Of a stretch of DNA of 64,000 nucleotides, positions 51,131-61,203 are shown piece by piece. Positions within the stretch are counted from its first letter, which is position 1. Every line of letters starts with the position of its first letter. The DNA is from Aureobasidium sp. EXF-3400 (lineage: Eukaryota; Ascomycota; Dothideomycetes; Dothideales; Saccotheciaceae): positions 1 to 64,000 of the forward strand of contig SWBL01000129.1 in NCBI GenBank assembly GCA_024195585.1, given 5' to 3'. The notes beneath the pieces were generated by a model that was not told the origin of the DNA, ran no database searches, and saw nothing but the letters and a program-made list of their open reading frames with translations. Position numbers and translations under genes: made by a program.

Positions 51131-54010
51131 ATGCCTTCGCCCCGCCAGTCGCCTGGAAACACTTCGACCATGTCGAGCTTCCAGCCCGAGTTCGAGTCAA
51201 CACAGCAGTTCGACACGGCCACGCAGTCGCTGCAACTGCCCAACCTCAGATCCAGTGCCCAGCGCTTCAGCTACTACAACCCACCCCAGCCCGCCATGCA
51301 CATCGACTCGTCCTTTGTGCGCGACAGCTTCCCAGACTTCACCGAGAAGTCGCCCTCGCCCTCGCCCGACGTGTCCAGGTCCATTGAAGCCGGACGTGCC
51401 AACAAAGGCAGCCCCAAGACATTCGACATGTCCGACATTCCGCTGCCCAGTGACAGTCTATACGATCTCCACAGCACCCCTCCGAGAAGCACGCGTCCTA
51501 CGCCCAAAAAGTCCGAGAGCCTGCGAAAAGAAGCTTCGTTGCGACGCGCCCACTCGAGCGACAAGAGAGCCAATGCCTCGCAGCGCCGTTCCCTGTCCGA
51601 CATGCACCACAAGGTCCGCCACGAGAGCGACTCTTCCTTTGTTGGCGAAGACCGCCCCACCACCAACTCTGTCCAGCCGCGAAACACGCGCTTCACTTCG
51701 GCGAATCTGCCCACTTCTTACTCGCACGACCAAGGCCTGCAATCCGCTTCCACCCCCCAGCGTCCGCTACAGAATCCCACCGCTACCTGGACTGGCACCC
51801 AAACCCAAGCTTCGTTCATGCTCCCCGACCTTCCGAACATCACCGAGCTCGTGTCGGGCGTGCGCAAAGACGGCACCCCGGTCTTCTCTCGCTCACAAAA
51901 GTCGCGTTCGCGCTTCACTTCTGCCTCGTACAACAACCCGACCATTACAAACACCATCGCTCACGCGAACATCAACTCGATTGCCGTACCCGATGAAGAG
52001 AAAGCAATCTTCGCGTCTCTGCAGCTCTTGAAGGATAAAGTTGCAAACCTCGAAGCAGAAAAGAGTGAATCACAAAAGAGACTCGAGGAGTACGAGCTGG
52101 AAGTCAGTCAGCTCAAATCGCGCATCGACGTCGAGCAGAAGCTGCGACGCCCCGACAGTGCCTTGGGCGAGGATGATGACAATAGCGCCAAAGAGAAATG
52201 GCGCGTCGAGAGAGCCACCTTGAAGTCTACCATCAAAGCTCTGCAGGACCGTCTCGATCGTGGAGATCGCAAGTCATCTGTAAATGACATTGCTGTCAAG
52301 CATCTAACCAAAGAACGTGATGGCTTGATCACCCAGCTCGGCGTAGCTTACTACAATTCTGAGGAGTTCAAAAACGAGAACATCCAGTTACGCGACACCA
52401 ATGAGGACCTTGAGGCCGATGTCGAAGCCCTCAAGGCCGAGAATGGCCGTCTGCGTGTTAGACTTGCTCAAATCAAGGCTCAATTCAACGATGAAACACA
52501 GCAGTGGAACTCACGCGAGTCTGATCTGGAAGCACGCATACATCGTCGTGAGGCAGCTGGTCGCGACACGCAGCACGACCTGACCATGCAGTCCGCCCCC
52601 GCCCAAGACCAGACTTCTAAGTCGTCTAAGTCGCGCTTCGCCCAAGACAGCCAGCAACCTGCAAACAAGCGCCGATCTAGCGGAAGACTTGGCCAGGATA
52701 CCAAGCATAACATTCTGGACAGCATCGAGAACGAGATCAGGAATGCGCGTTCCACCGCTGCGCCTGCCAATGTTCGCTCTCGATCCCGTTCAAAGTCTAA
52801 AACTCGCCATAACACCACCAAGCCTCAGCCTGTCCTCGATGTTAGTGACGTTGACTCCACTACCAACCTGAATTTCTCCAGAACTGTCAGAGATGAATTC
52901 GCCGATAACGACGAAGACTCGAGGGACATCACTTACTTGAGTTACCTTGATCCTAGTGAATTGGCAAAGCTGCGGAAGACCCTTGAGGAAGAACGCCGTG
53001 CCTCGAAGACCGCGCGCGCTGTGTCTGGACCACAGGCTCAGGACAATGCGACTTCTACAAACATGACTGCTGCACCTCGCAAGTCTTCTCTCAGAGACGT
53101 CACAAACATGGACACAGGACGTTTCACTATCAGATCCCAGGTGTACGAGAACACTGGCCTGCTCAAGAATGTGCGTATCCAATCACCTCACACATCCGAT
53201 GCCATCTCGTACTCTGAGCCAAGAGAGTCGATTGAGGCATCGTTCATGAGCACATCGTCACGCCGAAGGAACCGCACCAAGAGTATCGAGGAGATGACTT
53301 CCGCTTTCATTCTTCCTGATATCACTCTTCACACTGGTCCAGGCGCTCAAGCCACCATGGCAAACACAGTCGGTGACATCTCCCATGACGACTTGAACTG
53401 CACTGCCTGCCCATCTCATGACTCGCAAGACAAGGAAGTCACAATTCCTCAGCCGATCCCTATTTCTGAGCGCGAGATAGACGACACAAATGCGACTATT
53501 CGCCCCTCTCAACCGCCGCCTGTAGCGTTAGCAACCGTCCTCAAGCAACTCGAAGACGAGGTCAGACACCTCAAGCTCCAACTCCTGAGTTACGAGAAGA
53601 TGTACAATAAGCACGATCCTGCTCTGGGCCGCCGCAAGCGCCTGGCTGTGAAGCAAAAGATGGACTCTCTGATGGCCGAGATCGAACGTCGCAGTGACCA
53701 GATCTATGCCCTCTACGATGTGCTCGAGGGCCAAAAATCACCGGCTGCAGATACAGATGGCGAACAACAGCTGCAAGAACTGGATGACGAGCAAGTGGAA
53801 GAAACACTGCAGAGTTTGGGTATCGATGTTGGTGAATTGGCCCAGAGGGCTAGAGACATCAAGGAGGTACAACACCATTCATTCGGTCTTGATGGGCTCG
53901 ATGAGGATAGTGAGGTCGAATTGCCATGGGGTGGCTTCAGTGATGAGAGTGAGGTTGAGGAGGTACAGTTGCCCAGAAGACGTACAGTAAACAGGGCTGT
54001 GAGTGCCTAG
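51131..54010 (+). CDS. Spindle-pole-body coiled-coil protein (Ppc89/Cep57-like)
   Basis: An intronless frame gives 959 aa from the ATG at 51131. The N-terminal 290 residues are Ser/Pro/Arg-rich and disordered. A central coiled coil spans about 300-470 (LQLLKDKVANLEAEKSESQK; NEDLEADVEALKAENGRL). A second disordered region follows, then a C-terminal helical block (VLKQLEDEVRHLKLQLLSYE; RRKRLAVKQKMDSLMAEIER) that matches the Cep57-type microtubule-binding domain, about 800-865. This architecture is that of fungal Ppc89-related proteins, scaffolds of the spindle pole body that recruit microtubule organisers. Longer start codons upstream add residues without family resemblance. Assignment rests on remembered similarity of the C-terminal block. 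Confidence 0.78.
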   Translation: MPSPRQSPGNTSTMSSFQPEFESTQQFDTATQSLQLPNLRSSAQRFSYYNPPQPAMHIDSSFVRDSFPDFTEKSPSPSPDVSRSIEAGRANKGSPKTFDMSDIPLPSDSLYDLHSTPPRSTRPTPKKSESLRKEASLRRAHSSDKRANASQRRSLSDMHHKVRHESDSSFVGEDRPTTNSVQPRNTRFTSANLPTSYSHDQGLQSASTPQRPLQNPTATWTGTQTQASFMLPDLPNITELVSGVRKDGTPVFSRSQKSRSRFTSASYNNPTITNTIAHANINSIAVPDEEKAIFASLQLLKDKVANLEAEKSESQKRLEEYELEVSQLKSRIDVEQKLRRPDSALGEDDDNSAKEKWRVERATLKSTIKALQDRLDRGDRKSSVNDIAVKHLTKERDGLITQLGVAYYNSEEFKNENIQLRDTNEDLEADVEALKAENGRLRVRLAQIKAQFNDETQQWNSRESDLEARIHRREAAGRDTQHDLTMQSAPAQDQTSKSSKSRFAQDSQQPANKRRSSGRLGQDTKHNILDSIENEIRNARSTAAPANVRSRSRSKSKTRHNTTKPQPVLDVSDVDSTTNLNFSRTVRDEFADNDEDSRDITYLSYLDPSELAKLRKTLEEERRASKTARAVSGPQAQDNATSTNMTAAPRKSSLRDVTNMDTGRFTIRSQVYENTGLLKNVRIQSPHTSDAISYSEPRESIEASFMSTSSRRRNRTKSIEEMTSAFILPDITLHTGPGAQATMANTVGDISHDDLNCTACPSHDSQDKEVTIPQPIPISEREIDDTNATIRPSQPPPVALATVLKQLEDEVRHLKLQLLSYEKMYNKHDPALGRRKRLAVKQKMDSLMAEIERRSDQIYALYDVLEGQKSPAADTDGEQQLQELDDEQVEETLQSLGIDVGELAQRARDIKEVQHHSFGLDGLDEDSEVELPWGGFSDESEVEEVQLPRRRTVNRAVSA

Positions 54011-55108
54011 AAGTGAGGAACGAGGATGACATGATATGTTGGGTTTACGGATTGACTAGGGAGTTTTGGAAGGACATTGTTAGTTTCGTGCCATCAAAGT
54101 GAAGATATTTTGGGCTCTTCTTCTTGTTCTCGGTGCAGTTATTCTGATGAATATATCAAACCTGCCCGGACTTTTTCTCCGTCACCACGTTCTTATTCCA
54201 CAAAAGGCAATCCTCACCGATTGTTAACCATATTCCCAATACGAATGCCTAGATTCCAAGCCGTGGGCGTATAAGAATACGAAGCTGAAAGGATTACTCC
54301 CCGTTGATGTCGGCCAATAAGCGGCGGGTTTTCTGAGCGTCCCTTGACTATACTGATTAGGTGAGCACGGCATCGACGGATTGCACAGCCGTCGGCCGCA
54401 AAGAGAGCCGAGCTGAATCTGCTATCCTCGAGCATCCGGAAGCAGGGCTGAGTCAGTACGAAGGTACTTTTGGCAGGAAGTGGCTGGAGATGTCAGATCG
54501 GAAGGAGATGTCGCCGCGCGCATCGCTTTCACAATGACGGTTCAATTTAGAAGTGGATAGAGAGATGCCGAGAACTAAGGAGCAGAGACTTTGCAGCCCT
54601 GCCGTCGCCGCGCGGCTGTAACCCTAGATGATACAGACCTCAAACAGTTGATCGTACTGTTTCATAGCCGAAAGGCAAAATGATCTGCAGGGTTCGTCCG
54701 CGGCGACCGACGACACGGAAGATCGACTCGGACGATTGATCTTGTGCTCAAAAAGATCTTTTGAGCATGGTCGGTGTTTCGATAGCTGCTATCCAGGCTC
54801 GATGTCCATCAAAATTACATTTGTATAGGATGTACTCCTCTCAATATATACGCAACGTACTGCAATGTCAGGAGCAGCAAGGAGAGCGTATTTGAGCGTA
54901 TGCACACGCGACAGTAAAATGAGAATGCGACTACGCCAAGGTGTGTTGGGTCCTGCATGAAACTGTAATAGCCTCTAGCGTTTCTACGTCACTTACTGGT
55001 TCCGTTTCCGTGGGAGCCGGTCTCGATATATATAACTTTTGTTTGCCCCGTCCTCTGGATGCCAGTCTATCACTTAATCGCATTCTGTATCTCTATCTCA
55101 GCTCCAGG
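54011..55108. promoter_or_regulatory. Upstream region of PLB gene with TATA box
   Basis: This 1.1-kb stretch has no gene. TATATATAA at 55027-55035 is about 75 bp before the PLB ATG. A near-palindrome at 54745-54767 is listed separately. Confidence 0.5.
54745..54767. promoter_or_regulatory. 9-bp inverted repeat upstream of PLB
   Basis: TGCTCAAAA and TTTTGAGCA flank the 5-nt spacer AGATC, about 340 bp before the PLB ATG. A dimeric regulator could bind it, but no known factor is assigned. Confidence 0.35.
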
Positions 55109-57103
55109 ATGAAGGCCCAAACAGCATTGACCGGCCTGGTGTCGGTCGCCGCCCTTCTCCCAGAAGTCTCGGCCAACGTCGTTGTTATTCGCAACCCCTC
55201 TGTTGAGCAAGCCGCCGCAGAGGCTCTCGCTGTCCCTTTGGTCGCGCTCAAGCGTGCAGCACCTGAAGCTCCCAATGGATACGTCCCTACACACGTCGAT
55301 TGTCCTTCAGATCGCCCTACTATTCGCAATGCATCTACAATTTCTCCCAACGAGACAGAATGGCTCTACGTACGAAGGAATAACACCGTCTCAGCCATGA
55401 GAGATCTGCTTGGTCGCATGAACATTACTGGACTCGACACAAATTCTTACATTGATAGCGCGGCAAACAATGTCAGCGCTCTTCCCAACATTGCTATTGC
55501 CGGATCAGGAGGTGGTTACCGTGCCTTGATGAACTACGCTGGTGCCGTGTCAGCCTTCGATAACCGTACTGCCAATTCTACTGGAGCAGGTCAGCTCGGT
55601 GGTCTTTTGCAGGCTTCTACTTACCTGGCTGGTCTCTCAGGCGGCTCGTGGTTGGTGGGAAGTTTGTTCATGAACAACTTCAGCTCGGTTGAGAGCATCC
55701 TGAGCCAGGACACTTCCGCTGACAACAGTGGAGGCACATGGCAGTTTGGCAACTCCATCCTCGAGGGCCCTGCAAGCAGCGGTTTTTCTGTTTTGAACAC
55801 AGCCGAGTATCTTAAGGACATCTACGACACTGTTCAAGACAAGAACGCTGCTGGTTACGAGACTACCATTACCGATTACTGGGGTCGCGCTCTCTCCTAC
55901 CAGCTGGTCAACGCTAGCGAGGGAGGCCCTGCTTACACCTTCTCATCTATCGCCGACTCTGATCAGTTCAGAGCTGGCAACACTCCCATGCCTATTTTTG
56001 TCGCTGATGGCCGTGCTAGAGGCCAGCTCGTCATTGACGGTAATGCTACCGTCTACGAGATGAACCCCTGGGAGCTTGGTACCTTCGACCCCACCACCTA
56101 CGCATTTGCTCCCATGCGCTATCTCGGTTCAAACTTTTCCGATGGTGTAGTTGTTCAGGGAGACATGCAGTGCGTCCGCGGATTCGACAACGCCGGATAC
56201 ATCATGGGCACCTCCAGTTCTCTGTTCAACCAGGCCTTCCTGCAAATCAACGGTTCCACTGGTCTGATCAACGAGGCTCTCACTAAGGTCTTGGCCAACA
56301 TTGGTCAGGACAACGACGATATTGCCAACTACCCCAACCCTTTCTTCGGTGTCAACAACGCGACCAGCCGTGTCGCTACCACTGACCAGCTCACCCTTGT
56401 CGATGGTGGTGAGGATTTGCAAAACATCCCTCTTCACCCTCTTATTCAACCCGAGAGACACGTCGATGTCATTTTCGCTATCGACTCGTCTGCTGATACT
56501 ACTGCCGAGAACGGTGGTGCCAACTGGCCCAACGGCACTGCTTTGGTCGCCACCTATGGTCGTACCTTCCTGCCCATCTCCAACGGCACTTCCTTCCCTG
56601 CCGTCCCCGACCAACAGACCTTTGTCAACCTTGGCTTGAACAACCGTCCCACATTCTTCGGCTGTGACTCCAAGAACACCACAAACATCACTCCTCTTGT
56701 GGTTTACCTGCCCAATGCCCCTTACGTCTACCACAGCAACGTCAGCACCTACGACCTCATGTACAACGACACCGAGCGCAACTACATTATCGAGAACGGC
56801 TACAATGTTGTTACCTTGGGCAACGGCACCTTGGACTCCGAATGGCCCACCTGCGTCGGCTGTGCCATCCTCAGCCGCTCTCTCGAACGCACCAACACTG
56901 CAGTTCCTGATGTATGCACCCAGTGCTTCGAGCGCTACTGCTGGGATGGAACTGTCAACTCGACTACAAACACCACCTACGAGCCCCCATACAAGCTTCC
57001 GAAGAACGATGTGCTCGGCTTCTCGAACAGTGGCTTCCAAGGCGCTGTGCCTTCATTGGCCTTTGCCGTTTCTGCTGTCGCTGCTGTCTTGATGATCATG
57101 TAG
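55109..57103 (+). CDS. PLB1: Lysophospholipase / phospholipase B, GPI-type
   Basis: The single-exon 664-aa product is a secreted fungal phospholipase B. A signal peptide covers about 1-22, and LKR at 47-49 could be a Kex2 site. Catalytic motifs of the cPLA2-like family: GSGGGYRA with Arg138, [10 protein letters not shown] with nucleophile Ser177, and [14 protein letters not shown] with the catalytic Asp. About fifteen Asn-X-Ser/Thr sites suggest heavy glycosylation. Late cysteines ([20 protein letters not shown]) match the family. The end [20 protein letters not shown] plus a hydrophobic tail is a GPI-anchor signal. The enzyme removes acyl chains from phospholipids and lysophospholipids at the cell surface or outside. 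Related enzymes are virulence-linked in some fungi; nothing here shows that role. Confidence 0.95.
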   Translation: MKAQTALTGLVSVAALLPEVSANVVVIRNPSVEQAAAEALAVPLVALKRAAPEAPNGYVPTHVDCPSDRPTIRNASTISPNETEWLYVRRNNTVSAMRDLLGRMNITGLDTNSYIDSAANNVSALPNIAIAGSGGGYRALMNYAGAVSAFDNRTANSTGAGQLGGLLQASTYLAGLSGGSWLVGSLFMNNFSSVESILSQDTSADNSGGTWQFGNSILEGPASSGFSVLNTAEYLKDIYDTVQDKNAAGYETTITDYWGRALSYQLVNASEGGPAYTFSSIADSDQFRAGNTPMPIFVADGRARGQLVIDGNATVYEMNPWELGTFDPTTYAFAPMRYLGSNFSDGVVVQGDMQCVRGFDNAGYIMGTSSSLFNQAFLQINGSTGLINEALTKVLANIGQDNDDIANYPNPFFGVNNATSRVATTDQLTLVDGGEDLQNIPLHPLIQPERHVDVIFAIDSSADTTAENGGANWPNGTALVATYGRTFLPISNGTSFPAVPDQQTFVNLGLNNRPTFFGCDSKNTTNITPLVVYLPNAPYVYHSNVSTYDLMYNDTERNYIIENGYNVVTLGNGTLDSEWPTCVGCAILSRSLERTNTAVPDVCTQCFERYCWDGTVNSTTNTTYEPPYKLPKNDVLGFSNSGFQGAVPSLAFAVSAVAAVLMIM

Positions 57104-57505
57104 ATTGCGATAGGTGCTTTTGTTTTGTTTGTCGCGTTGTGGGTTAATCATCATCGATACCATTATCAGGAAAGCAAGGATTTTAGCATATAGAAAAGGA
57201 ATCAGCTGTTTTTAGGAATAAAACAGAATGACTTTGGTTATGAAATACAAATATCACGTTTCAATCTCCAGTTTCAACACCTTCATTGGGAATTGTCAAG
57301 ATGTGAGATGCTATCAGTATGATACTACTACATTAGACACGTTATGTTTCTTCTGTACTTCAATTTGGTGCAATAACCCAATGCTGTACCATACTCAGCC
57401 TTCCACCGTCTCACATACAGCAAAGTATTAAATGTAGACGCTAACAAAATACACAATCAACTCCCTAAAAAGAGCTGTGGCCATGGAAACACCATAGTAC
57501 AACAT
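57104..57505. other. Start of gene-poor island
   Basis: This is the PLB 3' UTR and AT-rich DNA. No gene recognised. Confidence 0.4.
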
Positions 57506-57774
57506 CTCTGTGGACATGATTTTGCTCTCAATAAACATTGTGAATTTTAATACCATGACTATAGTGTTGTTTGAATATATGAGAAGTCAAACTATAGATC
57601 ACGTCTCTTTCGTGATCAACCCTTCTCTCACTCACGGCGACTATTCGTCGAACAAGAATGCTATCAAAATGCACAGTATCTTTGCAAACACAGGTGTATC
57701 CGCAGAGAGCTTGTGAGATGTCCTATCTCTGTGGATGTTAGTCTATTCCTCAACAATACTGTGCATTTTGATAG
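57506..57774. repeat. Three copies of a 48-nt element, two forming a perfect 19-bp inverted repeat
   Basis: Copies: 57506-57553 (plus), 57661-57707 (minus) and 57727-57774 (plus). Each reads CTCTGTGGA (or close), about 20 variable bases, then ACTGTGCATTTTGATAG (or close), 47-48 nt in all. The second and third are inverted, so CTATCAAAATGCACAGTAT at 57661-57679 is perfectly complementary to 57756-57774, with a second imperfect pairing (CCGCAGAG with CTCTGTGG) inside. A separate 7-bp hairpin (GATCACG/CGTGATC) is at 57597-57617. Confidence 0.7.
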
Positions 57775-57883
57775 TATCCTTGTCAAAAATACTGCCATGT
57801 TGTATATCGTAGAGATGCATATTTCATTGTAAGAAAGAGTAGCTACAGCATCAGTTGGGTCCTGCCTTCCTACTTGATTCCAC

Positions 57884-58260
57884 TCAGTCCTTAGTAACTC
57901 TCAACATAACCATACCAACAATATCATCCTCCTCCGTTTCTTTTATAGACATGACCTCGTCTTTTGGAATGCCTGTATTGTCCAACACCTCAACAGAACC
58001 AGGAGTAGGGATCAATTGGATGTGGATAATCTTAACAGGCCTACCCAGTTGGTGAACCGGAGCTACGTTTCGGGATCTGGGACTCGATTAGGAAAGCACG
58101 ATTGCATGCTGTTGTACGGGTCGATCTTATCTCAAGTACAGAATATACCCTCCCTATGCTAAAGTTTGCAATTCCCTTGCTTCTCTCACAAAGGTCTAGA
58201 GTGACATCCTCACTATAAAAAGGCACATTACTCTCAAGAAACGAGACGTTATCCATTAAG
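57884..58260 (-). pseudogene. Frameshifted gene relic, unknown family
   Basis: On the minus strand, one frame from about 58256 (VTLDLCERSKGIANFSIGRV) runs to about 58060. A different frame then continues from about 58085 to a stop at 57884 (GRPVKIIHIQLIPTPGSVEV, then DEVMSIKETEEDDIVGMV). The two overlap with a one-base shift and no usable intron, so this looks like a single gene broken by a frameshift. Upstream, stops interrupt the frame. No family recognised. Confidence 0.45.
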
Positions 58261-58278
58261 AAACAAGAATTCTGGGCT

Positions 58279-58326
58279 CTCTTTGGATCCTATCTTCAAT
58301 CTAGAAACCTTTGTGCCTTTTTACAG
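58279..58326 (+). repeat. Copy of the 48-nt dispersed element
   Basis: This 48-nt segment begins CTCTTTGGAT and ends GTGCCTTTTTACAG. Similarity to the copy at 29.47 kb extends outside the element: CTGGGCTCTCTTTGGA is shared exactly, and flanks align over about 115 bp. Confidence 0.5.
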
Positions 58327-59380
58327 CTCTATACAGTATAGACTTTATGCACATGGGGAGATGGCTTGCAAGACATTGAGTGAGAGCACAGAGTGTTCTA
58401 GGGTGGAAAGAAGTGAAGGTGGAGAAAACGATTTGGGGTGATTTTCTTTATATAATTGTTTCGAGCTCTTTGGAGTCTCGGATGTGGTGGGAGCGGTGGT
58501 ATTAACCCTCCCTATGTCTTCTTAGAACGCTGTGACCTATACGATGTCGTTTTGAGTCCTCGGCCTCTGCTTGACAGCAAGGTGAAGACAGATGTTGTGA
58601 GTTGAAGAGGACTCGTCGACTCTTAGCGGAAAATAGACCTCACTCGGACCGGTGCTCGTGGTGTCTCCAGGTTCATGCCTTAAGCGACAAGAGTGTTCTC
58701 TCAATGTCCATACTCAAGGCTTACCTCGAGAGTGATGATGACAGATACGCAACAGAACTCAATGCCTGCAGAAGAGCATACCCCGACATTTCTGCCTAGG
58801 GAAGCTATAGCGCTACACTCTAGAGCTGTAGACACACTGTTATCTCAAGTGCATAGGTCAACAGCCTGCATACGGCTGCCATCATCTCTCTCATCAACAG
58901 TGTATTGATAGCCGGTAAACCCCTAGGCTCGGCTTCATGGCTTCTAGTTGTGTATCAGTTACAGCCAGTGGCGATACGCTGCTAAATTAAAGCTCGCCGT
59001 GATACACCTATTGTGGACGTGTCTCCTAGCGCGGCGAGCAGAATGCCTGTTGTATGGAACGCGGAGTTGATCTAGCGGATCTGGCCTAACAATCAACGTA
59101 TTAGCCGGTTGTCTATAAGTGACGATTTCGTATCTTGTGTTGTAAAGGGGCTGGTTGGTAATTTCAGACAAGAGAGGCATCTACTAAAATACTCTGCCTG
59201 AGTTCTCAGCATCTACACATGGTGTATAAGCTGTCCCTATCAGGTGTTCATCCTTGAACCAGCACGCTTTGGGCATAAGGAAAGAAGAAGAAAGTGCAAG
59301 GCTTACCTCTAGAATCGGAAGAATTAGTAGCGAAGGTAGCAGAGTTGAGCTTTCTAGTTCAACTCAAAGCCTTAACTGCT
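58327..59380. other. Rest of gene-poor island
   Basis: Short frames such as 58602-58799 (plus) and 58959-59180 (minus; NQPLYNTRYEIVTYRQPANT) look partly protein-like but are unsupported. They may be further relics. No intact gene. Confidence 0.4.
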
Positions 59381-61009
59381 TCAAGAGCGCTCAGAGTCGC
59401 CAACGACGTATCCTCGAGCAACGCCACCACGGCCCTCTTCCATAGCTGCGCCCTTGATCTTGCCTTCTTCATCATAGTCATAGGCGATTTCGTAATCAGT
59501 ACCCAGACCCTGCCATGTGCGCTTGCTGCGCAGGAACTCAGCAGCAGGAGAAACTTCACCACCAATCTGGGCGAGATCGCCATTGGCACGCTTAATGAGA
59601 CTAGTAGCAGCGGTCTTCTTCGAGGTGGAAGCAGAAGGTCGTGCCATAGGTCGGCTTTGCGATACATAGCGTCCAGTACGAAGATCGAAGACTGGGGCCT
59701 CTGATTCCGAGTCCGACTCATCATCGATGCCTTGACTGTCCTGGTTGTCTGAGTCATCCTCGTGCGAGCCTTCTCCTCTGACAGTAATCTTCTTGCCAAG
59801 CAGGGACTGGAAGTCGCTGTTCCATTCTCCAGTCCAGACACGGTCTCGTTCATCTGTGAGAGCTAGACCCAATTCGAAAGGTGTAATGATGGGTTTCCAG
59901 AAGTCCTTGCTTTCGATCAAACTGCTTTCCCAGCAACCAATGATGACCCAGCCGTCGACTTCGGAGAAGTTGGCAACCTTGGCAGCGTTGACCTTTCCAA
60001 CAACGAAGGTGTAGTACTTCTTGCCAGCGCGGGTGATGAGGTCCTGAACGTGAGCTAGGGCGCCCATGTAGTTTTTGACGGAAAGAGTGTTGATCAAGAT
60101 ACCGAAGACAGAGACGGTGCTGAGGTTTGCGACAAGAGCGTAACGGCGACGAAGAATCTGGGCAGTGGAGGCTGACATGGTTTGAGGAGCTTCAGAGCCT
60201 TCGTACACGGTAGGGTAGATGTCGATAGAAGCCACACGAGAGGTCAGGTTGAGAAGGAGGGAGGTGGGAGGTTCGGAGATGTGGAAAAGCGAGTATTCGC
60301 GAAGAACGGCGGCATCTTCGTCTGCTCCAGCAGGTACAGTGCGATTGGGTAGCAAAGAGGAGGGGTTGTGCAGGATGGAAGTGGAGAATAGACTGGTGTA
60401 ACCGAGATTCTGGAGAGCGGATTGCAGAGGTTGGACGTGTTCAGAGTATGGGATGTCTGCCATCAGCACTACTTTATGGTCCTTATCCGGGTACGTCTTC
60501 CGGAAGCTGGTGACGACAGTATCCAAGTCCAGAGGACGGAAGGTGAAGACGTAGATGACAGGCAGCCTCTGTGTCGGAGAAAGACAGGTGCGACCATAGT
60601 GTACTACAACATCGGCCGAGACATGCTCAGCAGCAACTTCGTCTACACAGCAGGCGCCGTATGAGCTGTCACCGAGGATACATAATCTTTCTTGGTCGGC
60701 TTCCAGCGAAACCTTTTCCAGGGCTTCAGTCACATCCTGGCTGTTATCTTGTGTACGGAGCTCTTTCTGCAATGCTTCAAAGACTCGAGGAGCATGTGTC
60801 AACATGTGATCAGGGAACTGGAGAGCGATCCTCTTGTATTTGCCATGGCGGATTTCGTCGACGGTCCTCTTGATCTCGTAGGTGAGGTATAATTGTTCAT
60901 CTGAGAAGGTTCGCACTAGAGAGGGGTCGACGGCGGGGGTGGGATCCTCGAAGACATGTGTATCCGGAGTTGACAAGACCGGAGCGACCCCTGGCGCACC
61001 CAGCGACAT
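59381..61009 (-). CDS. DPH2: Diphthamide biosynthesis protein 2
   Basis: The intronless product from the ATG at 61009 is 542 aa. It matches Dph2, the partner of Dph1 in the iron-sulfur enzyme that moves a 3-amino-3-carboxypropyl group from S-adenosylmethionine to a histidine of elongation factor 2, the first step of diphthamide. Key segments: FPDHMLTHAPRVFEAL, GDSSYGACCVDEVAAEHV (cysteine region), VHYGRTCLSPTQRLPVIYVF, and the late cysteine in VIIGCWESSLIESKDFWKPI. The length matches yeast Dph2 (534 aa). An acidic low-complexity linker sits near 440-470. An upstream alternative start at 61189 lacks family resemblance and would overlap the shared promoter. Confidence 0.94.
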   Translation of the reverse strand: MSLGAPGVAPVLSTPDTHVFEDPTPAVDPSLVRTFSDEQLYLTYEIKRTVDEIRHGKYKRIALQFPDHMLTHAPRVFEALQKELRTQDNSQDVTEALEKVSLEADQERLCILGDSSYGACCVDEVAAEHVSADVVVHYGRTCLSPTQRLPVIYVFTFRPLDLDTVVTSFRKTYPDKDHKVVLMADIPYSEHVQPLQSALQNLGYTSLFSTSILHNPSSLLPNRTVPAGADEDAAVLREYSLFHISEPPTSLLLNLTSRVASIDIYPTVYEGSEAPQTMSASTAQILRRRYALVANLSTVSVFGILINTLSVKNYMGALAHVQDLITRAGKKYYTFVVGKVNAAKVANFSEVDGWVIIGCWESSLIESKDFWKPIITPFELGLALTDERDRVWTGEWNSDFQSLLGKKITVRGEGSHEDDSDNQDSQGIDDESDSESEAPVFDLRTGRYVSQSRPMARPSASTSKKTAATSLIKRANGDLAQIGGEVSPAAEFLRSKRTWQGLGTDYEIAYDYDEEGKIKGAAMEEGRGGVARGYVVGDSERS

Positions 61010-61203
61010 GATTGCTGCTGTTGAATGAGGAAGGAAGGAAACAGCAACAGAATAATAATTTGGGCCAAGCAAAAACCATTCGGCGCACAGACCACGTTCG
61101 GTCATCGTCCACGAAAAGTTGCAGGCGGAGGCCAATCCACCGTCCATACCGCCGCTATCGACCTCTCTACCTCGACCACAACCACACACATCTCATATTC
61201 GCC
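61010..61203. promoter_or_regulatory. Compact bidirectional promoter (DPH2 / TIM17)
   Basis: Only 194 bp separates the start codons of two outward housekeeping genes, one of translation and one of mitochondrial import. No TATA box is evident, as expected for constitutive fungal promoters. Confidence 0.6.

Noticed and set aside
56129..57040. 303-codon minus-strand frame
   Set aside because: Antisense shadow of the lysophospholipase gene.
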